A DNA stretch of 64,000 bases from Winogradskyella aurantia (lineage in GTDB: Bacteria > Bacteroidota > Bacteroidia > Flavobacteriales > Flavobacteriaceae), in NCBI RefSeq assembly GCF_002266855.1, contig NZ_NGJN01000002.1, positions 310,001 to 374,000 on the forward strand. Reading direction: 5' to 3'. A model generated the notes under the pieces. The model was not told the DNA's origin, did no database searches, and worked only from the letters and a program-made list of their open reading frames with translations. The translations under genes and the position numbers were made by a program. Shown piece after piece: positions 27,080-35,587 of the stretch. The first letter of the stretch is position 1; each line of letters starts with the position of its first letter.

Positions 27080-27946
27080 ATGAATAAATTAATAATCAAT
27101 TTCACGCCTACTGGGATGATTCCTACTAAGGATATGACACCTCATGTACCCATTACCGTAAACGAAATTGTAGAGGATGTTCATAAGGCTTACGAAATAG
27201 GCATAACTATGGTCCATATTCACGCACGTAATGCGGATACCGGCCATCCTACCTATAAGAAAGAAGTGTATGCGGATATCATTTCAGGAATTCGAAACTA
27301 TGCGCCAGATTTAGTGATTTGTGCGTCACTAAGCGGTAGAAACTTCAATACCTTAGATAAACGCTCAGATGTACTTCATTTAAAAGGTAATCTAAAACCT
27401 GATATGGGGAGTCTTACCTTAAGTTCATTAAACTTTAATAAGGTGGCAAGTATGAATGCACCAGATATGATTGAAAATTTGGCAAAGGTGATGAAGGATA
27501 AAGGTATAGTTCCAGAGCTTGAAGTCTTTGATGTTGGAATGATAAATTTTGGCAAATACTTAGTAAAAAAGAAGATTATCAAGCCCCCTCTTTATTATAA
27601 TCTATTGTTTGGAAATATTGCCTGTGCCCAAACTAATCTGCTACATACAGGGGTTATGTTAAATGATCTACAGGAAGATGCCATGGTAAGTATTGCTGGT
27701 ATAGGAAACGGTCAATTAATGATGAACTCACTGGCCATAGCTATTGGAAAAGGGGTTAGGGTTGGTCTTGAAGACAATATTTGGTATGATAAGGAACGAA
27801 CGCGGTTAGCTACAAATTCTGAGCTTCTTGAACGTATTCATATTATAGCAAAAGCAAATAATAGACCCATAATGACGCCCTCAGAATTTCGGATGCAGAT
27901 GATGATGGAACCTGGAAATGGGCGTTACGGTCGTATTTACAATTAA
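27080..27946 (+). CDS. BKACE-family beta-keto acid cleavage enzyme (DUF849)
   Basis: 288 residues. Conserved segments of the 3-keto-5-aminohexanoate cleavage enzyme family: NFTPTGMIPTKDMTPHVPIT, MVHIHARN (zinc-binding His-x-His, about 46-48), ICASLSGR and the catalytic GVRVGLEDNIW near the C-terminus. The family condenses a beta-keto acid with acetyl-CoA to give acetoacetate and a new CoA ester. The specific keto acid is unknown. It opens a four-gene plus-strand unit with a GNAT-like protein 7 bp downstream and two ATP-grasp enzymes. No lysine-fermentation genes are near, so a biosynthetic role is likelier (inference). Confidence 0.88.
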   Translation: MNKLIINFTPTGMIPTKDMTPHVPITVNEIVEDVHKAYEIGITMVHIHARNADTGHPTYKKEVYADIISGIRNYAPDLVICASLSGRNFNTLDKRSDVLHLKGNLKPDMGSLTLSSLNFNKVASMNAPDMIENLAKVMKDKGIVPELEVFDVGMINFGKYLVKKKIIKPPLYYNLLFGNIACAQTNLLHTGVMLNDLQEDAMVSIAGIGNGQLMMNSLAIAIGKGVRVGLEDNIWYDKERTRLATNSELLERIHIIAKANNRPIMTPSEFRMQMMMEPGNGRYGRIYN

Positions 27947-27952
27947 TGGCCA

Positions 27953-28600
27953 ATGGAAGGAAATAAATCAGGCATTAAATATCGTATCCAATGGATATCC
28001 AATATCATCAAACACGGACTTTTTTGGCATGGGGTTAGAAATAATCTTGCAAAAATCGGATTGGACTTTATGCCTTACTATTGGGTTAAAGAAGCAACCG
28101 AATCCCTAAGGGCCCCAGAAATTAGAGGAGACGATAAAGATTTTGAACTGTCTGTTTTTGGTAAGGATGAGATTGCCTTTATCAAACACACAATTATAGG
28201 TATTGAAGCCAAGGACTTATTTGCAGATTTAAATAATGGTGAAATCTGTCTTGGATTAAAGAATAAGGGAAAGATTGCAGCATATATGTTTATTAAGCGT
28301 AAACCTTTTGTTTTTAGAAAGCGTTATTTTGATTTAAAATCTAATGAGAGTTATCTCCATAGTATGTACACATTTGAAGATTATAGGGGTAAAAATATTG
28401 CACCTTACTTGCGTTACCACAGTTACAAGCATCTTCTAAAGGAAGGGGTGGATACATTTCTCAGTGTTAGCGAGTATTTTAATAAATCTACTATTAGATT
28501 TAAGAAAAAGCTCAATTCGAAACCGATCAAACTGTATCTTAGTATTATTTTATTTCAAAAATGGACTTTTAATTTCATTCTGAAGGATTATTCACAATAA
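27953..28600 (+). CDS. GNAT-like N-acetyltransferase
   Basis: 215 residues. The C-terminal half has the GNAT pattern: a beta strand SYLHSMYTFEDYRG, the pyrophosphate-binding-like turn RGKNIAPYLRYHSYKHLL, and a final strand/helix FLSVSEYFNKSTIRFKKKL. The N-terminal 100 residues are unassigned. Proteins of this type occur in polysaccharide and peptide-modification loci. Only 6 bases separate it from the BKACE stop, so the two genes are co-transcribed. The acceptor is unknown. Confidence 0.65.
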   Translation: MEGNKSGIKYRIQWISNIIKHGLFWHGVRNNLAKIGLDFMPYYWVKEATESLRAPEIRGDDKDFELSVFGKDEIAFIKHTIIGIEAKDLFADLNNGEICLGLKNKGKIAAYMFIKRKPFVFRKRYFDLKSNESYLHSMYTFEDYRGKNIAPYLRYHSYKHLLKEGVDTFLSVSEYFNKSTIRFKKKLNSKPIKLYLSIILFQKWTFNFILKDYSQ

Positions 28601-28649
28601 TTATCCAAATCTTGGTTATGATAATCAATTTTCACAATTAATTTAAACC

Positions 28650-29753
28650 ATGTCCCTATATTACTCCATTAAGCAAAACCTTGTACAACCTATGTTGAAT
28701 TGGCGAAACATGCTATTGAGATTTAATAGAGGGGCCAATGCAAGACATCAAATTAGGAAGAGTATTAAAATTAATGAGATTGGGAAGTTGACCAAGGCCG
28801 AAATTGATGAAGCTAAGGCCTATTTCAAATCTAAAGGCTATAATCTTAGAAATACGTATTGGCACCAGTTTTACAAAGGGAAAAATGGAATCTTTCATAA
28901 AGAGTATATTCCTGAGGATATTTTTAGGTCAAAAATTTGTCATAAGCTAAACCAAACGCTGCAGTGGCCAGCATTATTAGACAAAAACTTATCCTACACG
29001 ATATTTAGTGAATTCTCGCAGCCAAAGCGGGTGTTGTCAAATATTAATGGCTTTTATTATTGGCAAGGTGATTTGGTGTCTGAATCTGAAGCAATTAAAG
29101 GCGTTCTTCACTCTAAACAGAAATTAATTATAAAACCCAGTATTGATTCAGGAGGCGGTGTTATGGTAAAAGTAATTTCAACAGAAGATTTAAATACAAC
29201 AGATAAGACTTATGAAATCATGAACTTATTTAAATCCTATAAGAAAGATTTTGTCATTCAGGAGTTCATGAGTCAAAGTCCAGAAATGAAAAAACTAAAC
29301 CCCACCACATTGAATACTCTAAGAATTATGAGTTATTTAAGGGATGAGGAGGTCCATGTTTTGTCTACCATAGTGCGTATCGGGAAAAAGGGGAGTGATA
29401 CGGATAATTATGAAGGAGGTGGAATTATTTGTGGGGTCAACGCCAAGGGTGAATTCAATTCTGTAGGCTACACCAAGCTTGGTAGAAAGGTTTATTCTAA
29501 AACAGAGTCAGGAATATCATTGAAGGACTGTAAAGTACCAAATTATGAGGATGTTAAAGCTATGGTGAGAAGGCTGCATATGAGGGTGCCCTATTTTAGA
29601 TTGATATCATGGGATATTGGGATAAATGAAAATAATCAACCCGTGTTGATAGAATACAACACTTACAACCAAAGCACTAACCCTTCTCAGGTGGTGAATG
29701 GGCCTTTGTTTGGTAAATTCACGGATGAGATTTTAAGTTTGGGAATAAACTAA
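28650..29753 (+). CDS. Sugar-transfer-associated ATP-grasp protein (paralogue 1)
   Basis: 367 residues resembling the ATPgrasp_ST family. ATP-grasp features: LIIKPSIDSGGGVMVK (lysine plus Gly-rich loop, about 160-175), FVIQEFMSQ, TLRIMSYLRDEEVHVLS, and the metal-binding end WDIGINENNQPVLIEYNTY. The family ligates a carboxylate to an amine or thiol through an acyl phosphate; substrates are generally unknown and members sit in surface-polysaccharide loci. A closely related copy follows 27 bp downstream. I infer a ligation step in the pathway formed by the surrounding genes. Confidence 0.78.
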   Translation: MSLYYSIKQNLVQPMLNWRNMLLRFNRGANARHQIRKSIKINEIGKLTKAEIDEAKAYFKSKGYNLRNTYWHQFYKGKNGIFHKEYIPEDIFRSKICHKLNQTLQWPALLDKNLSYTIFSEFSQPKRVLSNINGFYYWQGDLVSESEAIKGVLHSKQKLIIKPSIDSGGGVMVKVISTEDLNTTDKTYEIMNLFKSYKKDFVIQEFMSQSPEMKKLNPTTLNTLRIMSYLRDEEVHVLSTIVRIGKKGSDTDNYEGGGIICGVNAKGEFNSVGYTKLGRKVYSKTESGISLKDCKVPNYEDVKAMVRRLHMRVPYFRLISWDIGINENNQPVLIEYNTYNQSTNPSQVVNGPLFGKFTDEILSLGIN

Positions 29754-29780
29754 TCTCTTTCTCATAAAGATTTAAAACTA

Positions 29781-30881
29781 ATGTCATTATACCAATCATT
29801 AAAACAACGACTTGTCAAGCCAATTTTTAGATGGCGAGAGCGCATAGCTGTTTACAACAAAGCTGCCCGTGCCATAGGTGAGGTAAAAGATGACATAATG
29901 AAGTATAAAATTCCAGAATTAACCAAAGTCGAAAAAAAAATAGCAAAGTCTTATTGGATGTCTAAAGGCTATATGCTCAGAAATACATTATGGCATCAAT
30001 ATTATAAAGGAATAACAGGTGAATTTAGAAAAGAATATGTTCCTGGAGATATATTTAGATCCCAAATTGCCCACAAGTTGAATCAAATGCGCCAGTGGCC
30101 GGCATTGCTTGATAAGAACTTATTGTATTCTATATTTAATGGTTTTGAACAACCTAAATTGATAGTATCCAATATTAATGGATTTTATTATAGTGAGGGT
30201 ATTATTATTAGCAAATCCAAGGCAATAGAGCTTATATTGAATTCTCAGAACAGATTGATTATAAAGCCTAGTATATGGACAGGACAGGGCAAAATGGTAA
30301 AGTCGTTTTCTGTTGATGCTCTAGGTGCTGAAAACTGTGAAAGAAAGCTTGATCAACTGTTAACGATGTATAAACAAGATTTTTTGGTTCAGGAGTTTTT
30401 AATTCAAAGTCGTTTTATGAAAATGTTAAATGACTCTTCATTAAATACAATAAGGGTTATGAGTTATTTAAGAGCAGAGGAAGTTCATATAATTACCAGT
30501 GTCGTTAGAATAGGAAAAAGTGGCAGCGATACTGATAATTTTTCTGCGGGAGGAATAGCCTGTGGTTTAAACATGTACGGTAAATTTAATCCTGTAGGTT
30601 TTACCATGCATGGTGATAGGTGCTTTGGAACAGATTCTGGATTGATTTTTAAGGATTTGGAAATCCCTAACTTTGAAAGGGTCACGGCCATGGTAAAAGA
30701 TCTTCACAAAAAAGTGCCTTATTTTCGTATTATATCTTGGGACATTGCTTTAAACGACAAGGATAAACCCGTTTTGATAGAATATAATACCTATACGCAA
30801 GGAACAAGGGTTCTACAAATTGTTAACGGACCTTTATTTGGAGAGTTTACCGATAAAATTTTAAACGAAGGCCTGCGTTAA
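29781..30881 (+). CDS. Sugar-transfer-associated ATP-grasp protein (paralogue 2)
   Basis: 366 residues, clearly homologous along its whole length to the gene just upstream (shared NTLWHQYYKG-like, HKLNQ-x-x-QWPALLDKNL and WDIALNDKDKPVLIEYNTYT segments). The Gly-rich loop differs: LIIKPSIWTGQGKMVK against IDSGGG in the first copy, and the tail reads QGTRVLQIVNGPLFG against QSTNPSQVVNGPLFG. A tandem duplication with divergence of the substrate or nucleotide loop is likely. It converges on the PaaK-like gene with 16 bp between stops and no terminator hairpin. Confidence 0.78.
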   Translation: MSLYQSLKQRLVKPIFRWRERIAVYNKAARAIGEVKDDIMKYKIPELTKVEKKIAKSYWMSKGYMLRNTLWHQYYKGITGEFRKEYVPGDIFRSQIAHKLNQMRQWPALLDKNLLYSIFNGFEQPKLIVSNINGFYYSEGIIISKSKAIELILNSQNRLIIKPSIWTGQGKMVKSFSVDALGAENCERKLDQLLTMYKQDFLVQEFLIQSRFMKMLNDSSLNTIRVMSYLRAEEVHIITSVVRIGKSGSDTDNFSAGGIACGLNMYGKFNPVGFTMHGDRCFGTDSGLIFKDLEIPNFERVTAMVKDLHKKVPYFRIISWDIALNDKDKPVLIEYNTYTQGTRVLQIVNGPLFGEFTDKILNEGLR

Positions 30882-30897
30882 CCTCAATCAAAACTAA

Positions 30898-32214
30898 TTA
30901 ATGAGTTTTATAATTATTTATAACTTTTCTGCGCTTGCCTGACGCCAGCGGCGGAATTTCATCAACGTAGGTTATAGTAATTTCCGCATCATCACCAAAA
31001 TCAGACTTGATGTCTTCTATTAAAGCCTGTTCATATTGAAAGGTGTTTCCCGTTTGAAGATTAAGCTTAACTTCATAGTGTTTTTCGCCTTGTTGGATAA
31101 ATTGGTATTGTCTCAATAAATGGTAATATTGGTAAAATTTTGTATAAACAACAAAAGAAGAAATTATATTACCAGAAGAGTCGTAAATTAAATCCATTTT
31201 GCGCCCTTCAATTTGTTCAAATGACATAGCACCATTTGAACTTAGGCCTAATTTAGCAATATCGCCCGTGTCGTACCTAATGATTGGCATGGCGTAATTA
31301 AATAAATCTGTAACAACAATTCTACCAAATTCACCTGGTTTAACCGGTTCGTCATAATTAAAATTTAGAAGTTCAATATGATAGCTCGAATGGTTTAGTA
31401 CAAAATTATTTGGCGATTCAAGGGTTTGTTGTGCAATAATGCCAATTTCTTCGCTTGAATATCTCGAAAGGATGTCAGTGTTTAGGTATTTTCCTAATGT
31501 TTTCTTGGTGTAGGGATTTAAGTACTCAGAATTTGCAATAGCGGAGACGATGCCCAAATTTTCAAGTTGTAAATCATTCTTTTCCAGATATTGTGCTATC
31601 CGCTCATAAGAGGAGGCAAAACCAAGCAAGGTTTTCTCAGTCTGACTATCTGTTTTAATCAAATTGATAAACTCTAGGATTCTATCATCAGAAAGTCTAG
31701 ATATATCAAATTGAACGACATTTTGGAGCTTAGACTTTAGGTTGTTCTTTTTATTATGCGCTCGCCAAACTTCAAGTTCATAAAGTCTATTTCCAATGTT
31801 AAATCCGGCTTGTTTAAAAAAATAGATAACATCGGCATGGTTTCTCTGTCGCTTTCCCTTATTTTGAAATAGAAAAAATGGTACACCGGTTGAGCCACTG
31901 GTTGAGACCTTAAAATTTTTAGCATCCTTATAAAGTTCTGATTTAAATGCTTCAAAATTATCCTGGACAACGGTTTTCCTAATAACAGGATACCCTTCAA
32001 GGTTGTCGACTTTTTCATAATCCCTGTAAAAGGGTGTCGTGGATGAAGCATGTTTCAGTAGAGCTTTGATATTACGTTTCTTGACTTTTTTGGATTCGGG
32101 TGAATTCGGATTTTCAACACCACGTCTAACGTCATTTAAATGACGCTTAATTATACCTCCTTTTAAGCCATCTAATGTCCAAAATGCGCGATTTCGAATT
32201 GCGTTCAATACCAT
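30898..32214 (-). CDS. PaaK/CapK-like adenylate-forming enzyme
   Basis: 438 residues of the phenylacetate-CoA ligase/CapK family. Motifs: KVSTSGSTGVPFFLFQ (AMP-binding loop), SRYSSEEIGIIAQQ, MPIIRYDTGDIAKL and a C-terminal GKRRKVINN with the late lysine region. It activates a carboxylic acid as acyl-AMP and probably passes it to a thiol or amine; the acid is unknown. Its start directly abuts the stop of the neuD-like gene, so the two are co-expressed. Enzymes of this type recur in capsule and exopolysaccharide clusters. Confidence 0.82.
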   Translation of the reverse strand: MVLNAIRNRAFWTLDGLKGGIIKRHLNDVRRGVENPNSPESKKVKKRNIKALLKHASSTTPFYRDYEKVDNLEGYPVIRKTVVQDNFEAFKSELYKDAKNFKVSTSGSTGVPFFLFQNKGKRQRNHADVIYFFKQAGFNIGNRLYELEVWRAHNKKNNLKSKLQNVVQFDISRLSDDRILEFINLIKTDSQTEKTLLGFASSYERIAQYLEKNDLQLENLGIVSAIANSEYLNPYTKKTLGKYLNTDILSRYSSEEIGIIAQQTLESPNNFVLNHSSYHIELLNFNYDEPVKPGEFGRIVVTDLFNYAMPIIRYDTGDIAKLGLSSNGAMSFEQIEGRKMDLIYDSSGNIISSFVVYTKFYQYYHLLRQYQFIQQGEKHYEVKLNLQTGNTFQYEQALIEDIKSDFGDDAEITITYVDEIPPLASGKRRKVINNYKTH

Positions 32215-32889
32215 TTAGTTATGTCTTTCAAGGTATTTAGAATCTATTTTTCGTGCCTTGATGCTGTTAATAGGCACTCCAATAGCTTGCTTAAAATCAC
32301 CAATGGAGCTAATGACTAAGGCACCAGACCCAATTACAGTATGGCCTCCAATAGCAACGTTATTTATGATTGATGCACTAAGGCATATGGCAGAACAGGT
32401 TCCAATACTAACATTACCACCTACCGTAGCCCCAGAAGCTAAGCTTGAGTAATCTGACATCTCAGAGTCGTGCCCTAATGAGGCCTTTGTATTTATAATA
32501 CAAAAATTTCCAATTTTGGCACCAGCATTAATTATTGCACCAGCCATTACAACTGTGCCTTGAGTTACTTCAACATCGTCGGCGATTATGGCACTAGGAT
32601 GAATAATTGGCACAAAATTAAGTTCCGGGGCAATTTCAGAAATAGCCTCATGGGCCATTTTCCTTGTGTAGTTGTCACCTATTCCTATTATGACACCATA
32701 GATATCATAACTTTTAATTAAATCAATTAAATTGTCTAAGTCCCCTATGATATCATATCCATAAATACGTTTACCATCCGCTTTGTATGAATCCATAAAT
32801 CCAACTATTTCGTAAGCCTTGGTTTTATGAATAATATCAATAATCATTTTGGAATGACCTGAGGCACCGTATATTATAACTTTTTTCAT
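32215..32889 (-). CDS. NeuD/PglD-like sugar O- or N-acyltransferase
   Basis: 224 residues. The N-terminal Rossmann-like part (VIIYGASGHSKMIIDII) precedes a left-handed parallel beta-helix of hexapeptide repeats (VEVTQGTVVMAGAIINAGAK, IGNFCIINTKASLGHDSEM, NVSIGTCSAICLSASIINN). The catalytic His lies in the GHDSEMSDYSS segment. Relatives acetylate sialic acid or amino-sugars using acetyl-CoA. It is the first gene of the two-gene minus unit, with a -7 element 38 bp upstream. Confidence 0.87.
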   Translation of the reverse strand: MKKVIIYGASGHSKMIIDIIHKTKAYEIVGFMDSYKADGKRIYGYDIIGDLDNLIDLIKSYDIYGVIIGIGDNYTRKMAHEAISEIAPELNFVPIIHPSAIIADDVEVTQGTVVMAGAIINAGAKIGNFCIINTKASLGHDSEMSDYSSLASGATVGGNVSIGTCSAICLSASIINNVAIGGHTVIGSGALVISSIGDFKQAIGVPINSIKARKIDSKYLERHN

Positions 32890-32926
32890 AGGATAAGTAG
32901 GACAACAATTTTAATTGTAGGAAAAT

Positions 32927-32934
32927 CAAAGTTA
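32927..32934 (-). promoter_or_regulatory. -7 promoter element for neuD-like gene
   Basis: The minus strand reads TAACTTTG, an exact TAnnTTTG, 38 bp upstream of the start at 32889. Confidence 0.5.
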
Positions 32935-33065
32935 GTTTAGTGTCAGAAAATTTAATTTAAAAAAGGTCTATTTAGGGCTAACTATTTTTCTAGAATAAAG
33001 ATAACATAAAAGATAGAATTTTTGATATTTTGCCTATGAAGTACAAATTCTAACGTGCATTGGCC

Positions 33066-33073
33066 TATTTTTG
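33066..33073 (+). promoter_or_regulatory. -7 promoter element for rRNA methyltransferase gene
   Basis: TATTTTTG, an exact TAnnTTTG, 69 bp upstream of the ATG at 33142. Confidence 0.4.
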
Positions 33074-33141
33074 ATTTAACTTTTGGAGTTAGAAACATTT
33101 TAATCTTCCTTCTGAAGTTTCTGTAAAAAACATCAAAGAGT

Positions 33142-34338
33142 ATGTCAAAACGATTGGCGGTAAAGCTCACCTCTGCAGGTGAAAAATCGGTTAGAAGTGG
33201 TCATCCTTGGATATTCTCGAATAGTATTTCTCAAGTTAGTGGCACTCCTAAAACAGGAGATTTAGCTATTATTTTTAGTAAGCAGAAAAATAAACTCATA
33301 GGATTGGGTCTCTACGACGAATTCTCTCCTATCAGAATTAAGCTTATTCATAGCGGCACTCAAAAAGTTACCCTCAACAAAGAATTTTTTTATAACAAAA
33401 TTCTTATGGCTTATAAAAAAAGAGCGCCTCTATTGGCCACGGAAACCAATAGCTATCGTCTAATCTTCGGGGAGAACGATGGTTTTCCCGGTTTAATTGC
33501 AGATGTTTACAATAAGGTGCTAGTTGTAAAACTATATTCAGAAATATGGTTACCCTATCTAGAGTCCATTTTAGATAGTTTGTACCAAGTATCAAAAACC
33601 AAAACCATTGTAATACGATTAAGCCGTTCCTTACAAAAAAGCAGAAACCATAACCTGAAGGATGGACAAATTATAAGAGGTGTCCTTGAAAACAACGTTA
33701 TTCAATTTGTTGAACATGGGATTAGATTTTCTGCCAATGTCATCCTGGGTCATAAGACCGGTTATTTTCTAGACCATCGGGAAAACCGTAGACGTGTAGG
33801 AGAAATGAGTTATGGTAAAACCGTTTTAGACGTATTTTCCTATGCTGGTGGATTTTCAGTGCATGCCTTGGCTGGTGGAGCGAAGGAAGTGACCAGTGTG
33901 GATATAAGTAAACAAGCTCTTGAAATGGCAAAGGAAAACGCGAAGTTAAATCCATTTTCAGGCGTTCATGACACTATAGTTGGCGACGCCTTTGAGGTTA
34001 TGAAGAACCTCATAATAAAAGGCAAACAATTTGATGTCGTTATTATTGATCCTCCAAGTTTCGCGAAACGCAAATCTGAAATAGAACTGGCAAAAAAGAA
34101 GTACCTTCAGCTTGCTGAACTTGGGCTTCAACTAACGGCAAAAAAAGGGCTCTTGATTTTGGCGTCGTGTTCATCGAGAATTATAGCACAATCGTTTTTT
34201 GATTTAAACGAGCATGTTTTAAATTTAAAGTCACGTGCATTCGATGTTATTTTAAAGACTCAGCACGACATAGATCATCCCGTTGCGTTTGAGGAGGGTG
34301 CATATTTAAAATGTGCATATTATAAGTTAAGGAATTGA
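33142..34338 (+). CDS. RlmI-type class I SAM-dependent rRNA methyltransferase
   Basis: 398 residues. An N-terminal PUA domain (residues 1-80; KSVRSGHPWIFSN), a central EEHEE-like region with LIFGENDGFPGLIAD, and a Rossmann methyltransferase domain: FLDHRENRR, VLDVFSYAGGFSVHALAGGA (SAM loop) and DVVIIDPPSFAK (catalytic DPPSF). It corresponds to RlmI, which makes m5C1962 of 23S rRNA, or a close homologue. CSSRI in place of the usual CSSH near residue 346 is a small deviation. Likely monocistronic. Confidence 0.92.
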   Translation: MSKRLAVKLTSAGEKSVRSGHPWIFSNSISQVSGTPKTGDLAIIFSKQKNKLIGLGLYDEFSPIRIKLIHSGTQKVTLNKEFFYNKILMAYKKRAPLLATETNSYRLIFGENDGFPGLIADVYNKVLVVKLYSEIWLPYLESILDSLYQVSKTKTIVIRLSRSLQKSRNHNLKDGQIIRGVLENNVIQFVEHGIRFSANVILGHKTGYFLDHRENRRRVGEMSYGKTVLDVFSYAGGFSVHALAGGAKEVTSVDISKQALEMAKENAKLNPFSGVHDTIVGDAFEVMKNLIIKGKQFDVVIIDPPSFAKRKSEIELAKKKYLQLAELGLQLTAKKGLLILASCSSRIIAQSFFDLNEHVLNLKSRAFDVILKTQHDIDHPVAFEEGAYLKCAYYKLRN

Positions 34339-34368
34339 TTTTTATTATGCACGCATAACAAATTTGTT

Positions 34369-34376
34369 TATATTTG
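34369..34376 (+). promoter_or_regulatory. -7 promoter element for nitronate monooxygenase gene
   Basis: TATATTTG, an exact TAnnTTTG, 18 bp upstream of the ATG at 34395. Confidence 0.5.
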
Positions 34377-34394
34377 ACCGTCTTAAAAAATAAA

Positions 34395-35342
34395 ATGCAA
34401 ACACAACTCACCCAACTCCTACAGATAAAATATCCCATTATTCAGGCACCGATGTTTTTGGTATCCAATGTGGCTATGGTTAAGGAAGCTATGAAGTCTG
34501 GTATTGCCGGATGCATACCAGCCTTAAATTACAGAACCCTTGACGAATTAAGAGCGGCCATCACTGAACTAAAGTCAGCTAAGGTGGAGGGTGGATCATT
34601 TGGTTTTAATCTTATTGTAAACAAATCAAATGTAAAATATAAAGGCCAACTCGAGGTCCTTTGTGAAGAAGGCTGTGATTTTATAATAACATCTTTAGGA
34701 AGTCCTGAAGAGACTATAAATCAAGCTCATAAGGCTGGTATTAAAGTATTTTGTGATGTTACGGATTTAAAATTCGCCAAAAAAGTTGAGGAATTAGGTG
34801 CTGATGCAATTATTGCAGTCAATAATGAGGCCGGTGGCCATAGAGGTCAACTTTCTCCTCAAGAATTAATTAAGGAATTAATAGATAACTGTAACATTCC
34901 GGTGATTTCTGCAGGTGGAGTAGGTTGCAGAGCCGATATCGATAAAATGCTTAGCTACGGTGCCGAAGGCGTCTCGGTGGGTAGTCCCTTCATAGCATCA
35001 ATAGAAGCAGGAGTAACAGACGACTATAAACAGGCCTGTGTGGATTATGGTGCAAGTGATATTGTAATGACAGAACGTATCTCAGGAACACCGTGTACAG
35101 TAATTAACACACCTTATGTTCAAAAGATAGGGACTAAGGCCACCTGGATTGAAAACCTTCTCAATAAAAATCGAAAACTCAAAAAATGGGTTAAGATGGT
35201 CCGTTTTTCAATAGGGATGAGAGCTACTGAGAAAGCTGCTAAAAAAGCAACCTATAAAACCGTTTGGGTTGCCGGTCCCAGCATAGAGCATACTAAAGCG
35301 ATTCTTCCTGTCAAAGCTATTGTGGCTAATCTATTGAGCTGA
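34395..35342 (+). CDS. Nitronate monooxygenase-family flavoprotein
   Basis: About 315 residues. TIM-barrel FMN-binding family shared by nitronate monooxygenases and FabK-type enoyl-ACP reductases: YPIIQAPMFLVSN, ADAIIAVNNEAGGHRGQ (catalytic His region) and IPVISAGGVGCRADI, with a phosphate-binding SYGAEGVSVGSPF. I use the ATG at 34395; the TTG at 34374 lies inside the -7 element. Either nitronate oxidation or an ACP-linked reduction is possible. The FabH/FabI-like pair downstream makes the latter worth keeping open. Confidence 0.85.
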   Translation: MQTQLTQLLQIKYPIIQAPMFLVSNVAMVKEAMKSGIAGCIPALNYRTLDELRAAITELKSAKVEGGSFGFNLIVNKSNVKYKGQLEVLCEEGCDFIITSLGSPEETINQAHKAGIKVFCDVTDLKFAKKVEELGADAIIAVNNEAGGHRGQLSPQELIKELIDNCNIPVISAGGVGCRADIDKMLSYGAEGVSVGSPFIASIEAGVTDDYKQACVDYGASDIVMTERISGTPCTVINTPYVQKIGTKATWIENLLNKNRKLKKWVKMVRFSIGMRATEKAAKKATYKTVWVAGPSIEHTKAILPVKAIVANLLS

Positions 35343-35441
35343 GGCTTTACTGTTGTAGTATGTTTTGAATGATTTTTTTGAACAAAAGGACAAATTAACA
35401 AAATCTATGTTTAGTGAAAGGTTTGATTAAGGGCTCACTTG

Positions 35442-35482
35442 TTTTAAAACAGATGAATAGTTAAAAGTCTTTTTTAAAACAG
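35442..35482. repeat. Two direct repeats TTTTAAAACAG upstream of fabH-like gene
   Basis: Copies at 35442-35452 and 35472-35482, spaced 30 bp start to start (about three helical turns). The first is part of the palindrome TGTTTTAAAACA (35440-35451). The 245-bp region is AT-rich, so chance is possible. It may be a regulatory site of the fabH-fabI-like unit. Confidence 0.35.
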
Positions 35483-35587
35483 CTAATTTTTAGGTTTCCG
35501 CTGTCAAATTGAAAAAAAATTAAAAATTCGTATCAATTAGGTTTTGTTTGTGAAATAAAATCAAGATTTTTAACAAAAATTCAAAGA

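Noticed and set aside
27080-32889. A defence island
   Set aside because: Families are metabolic (BKACE, GNAT, ATP-grasp, PaaK, NeuD); no nuclease, helicase, toxin or integrase is present.
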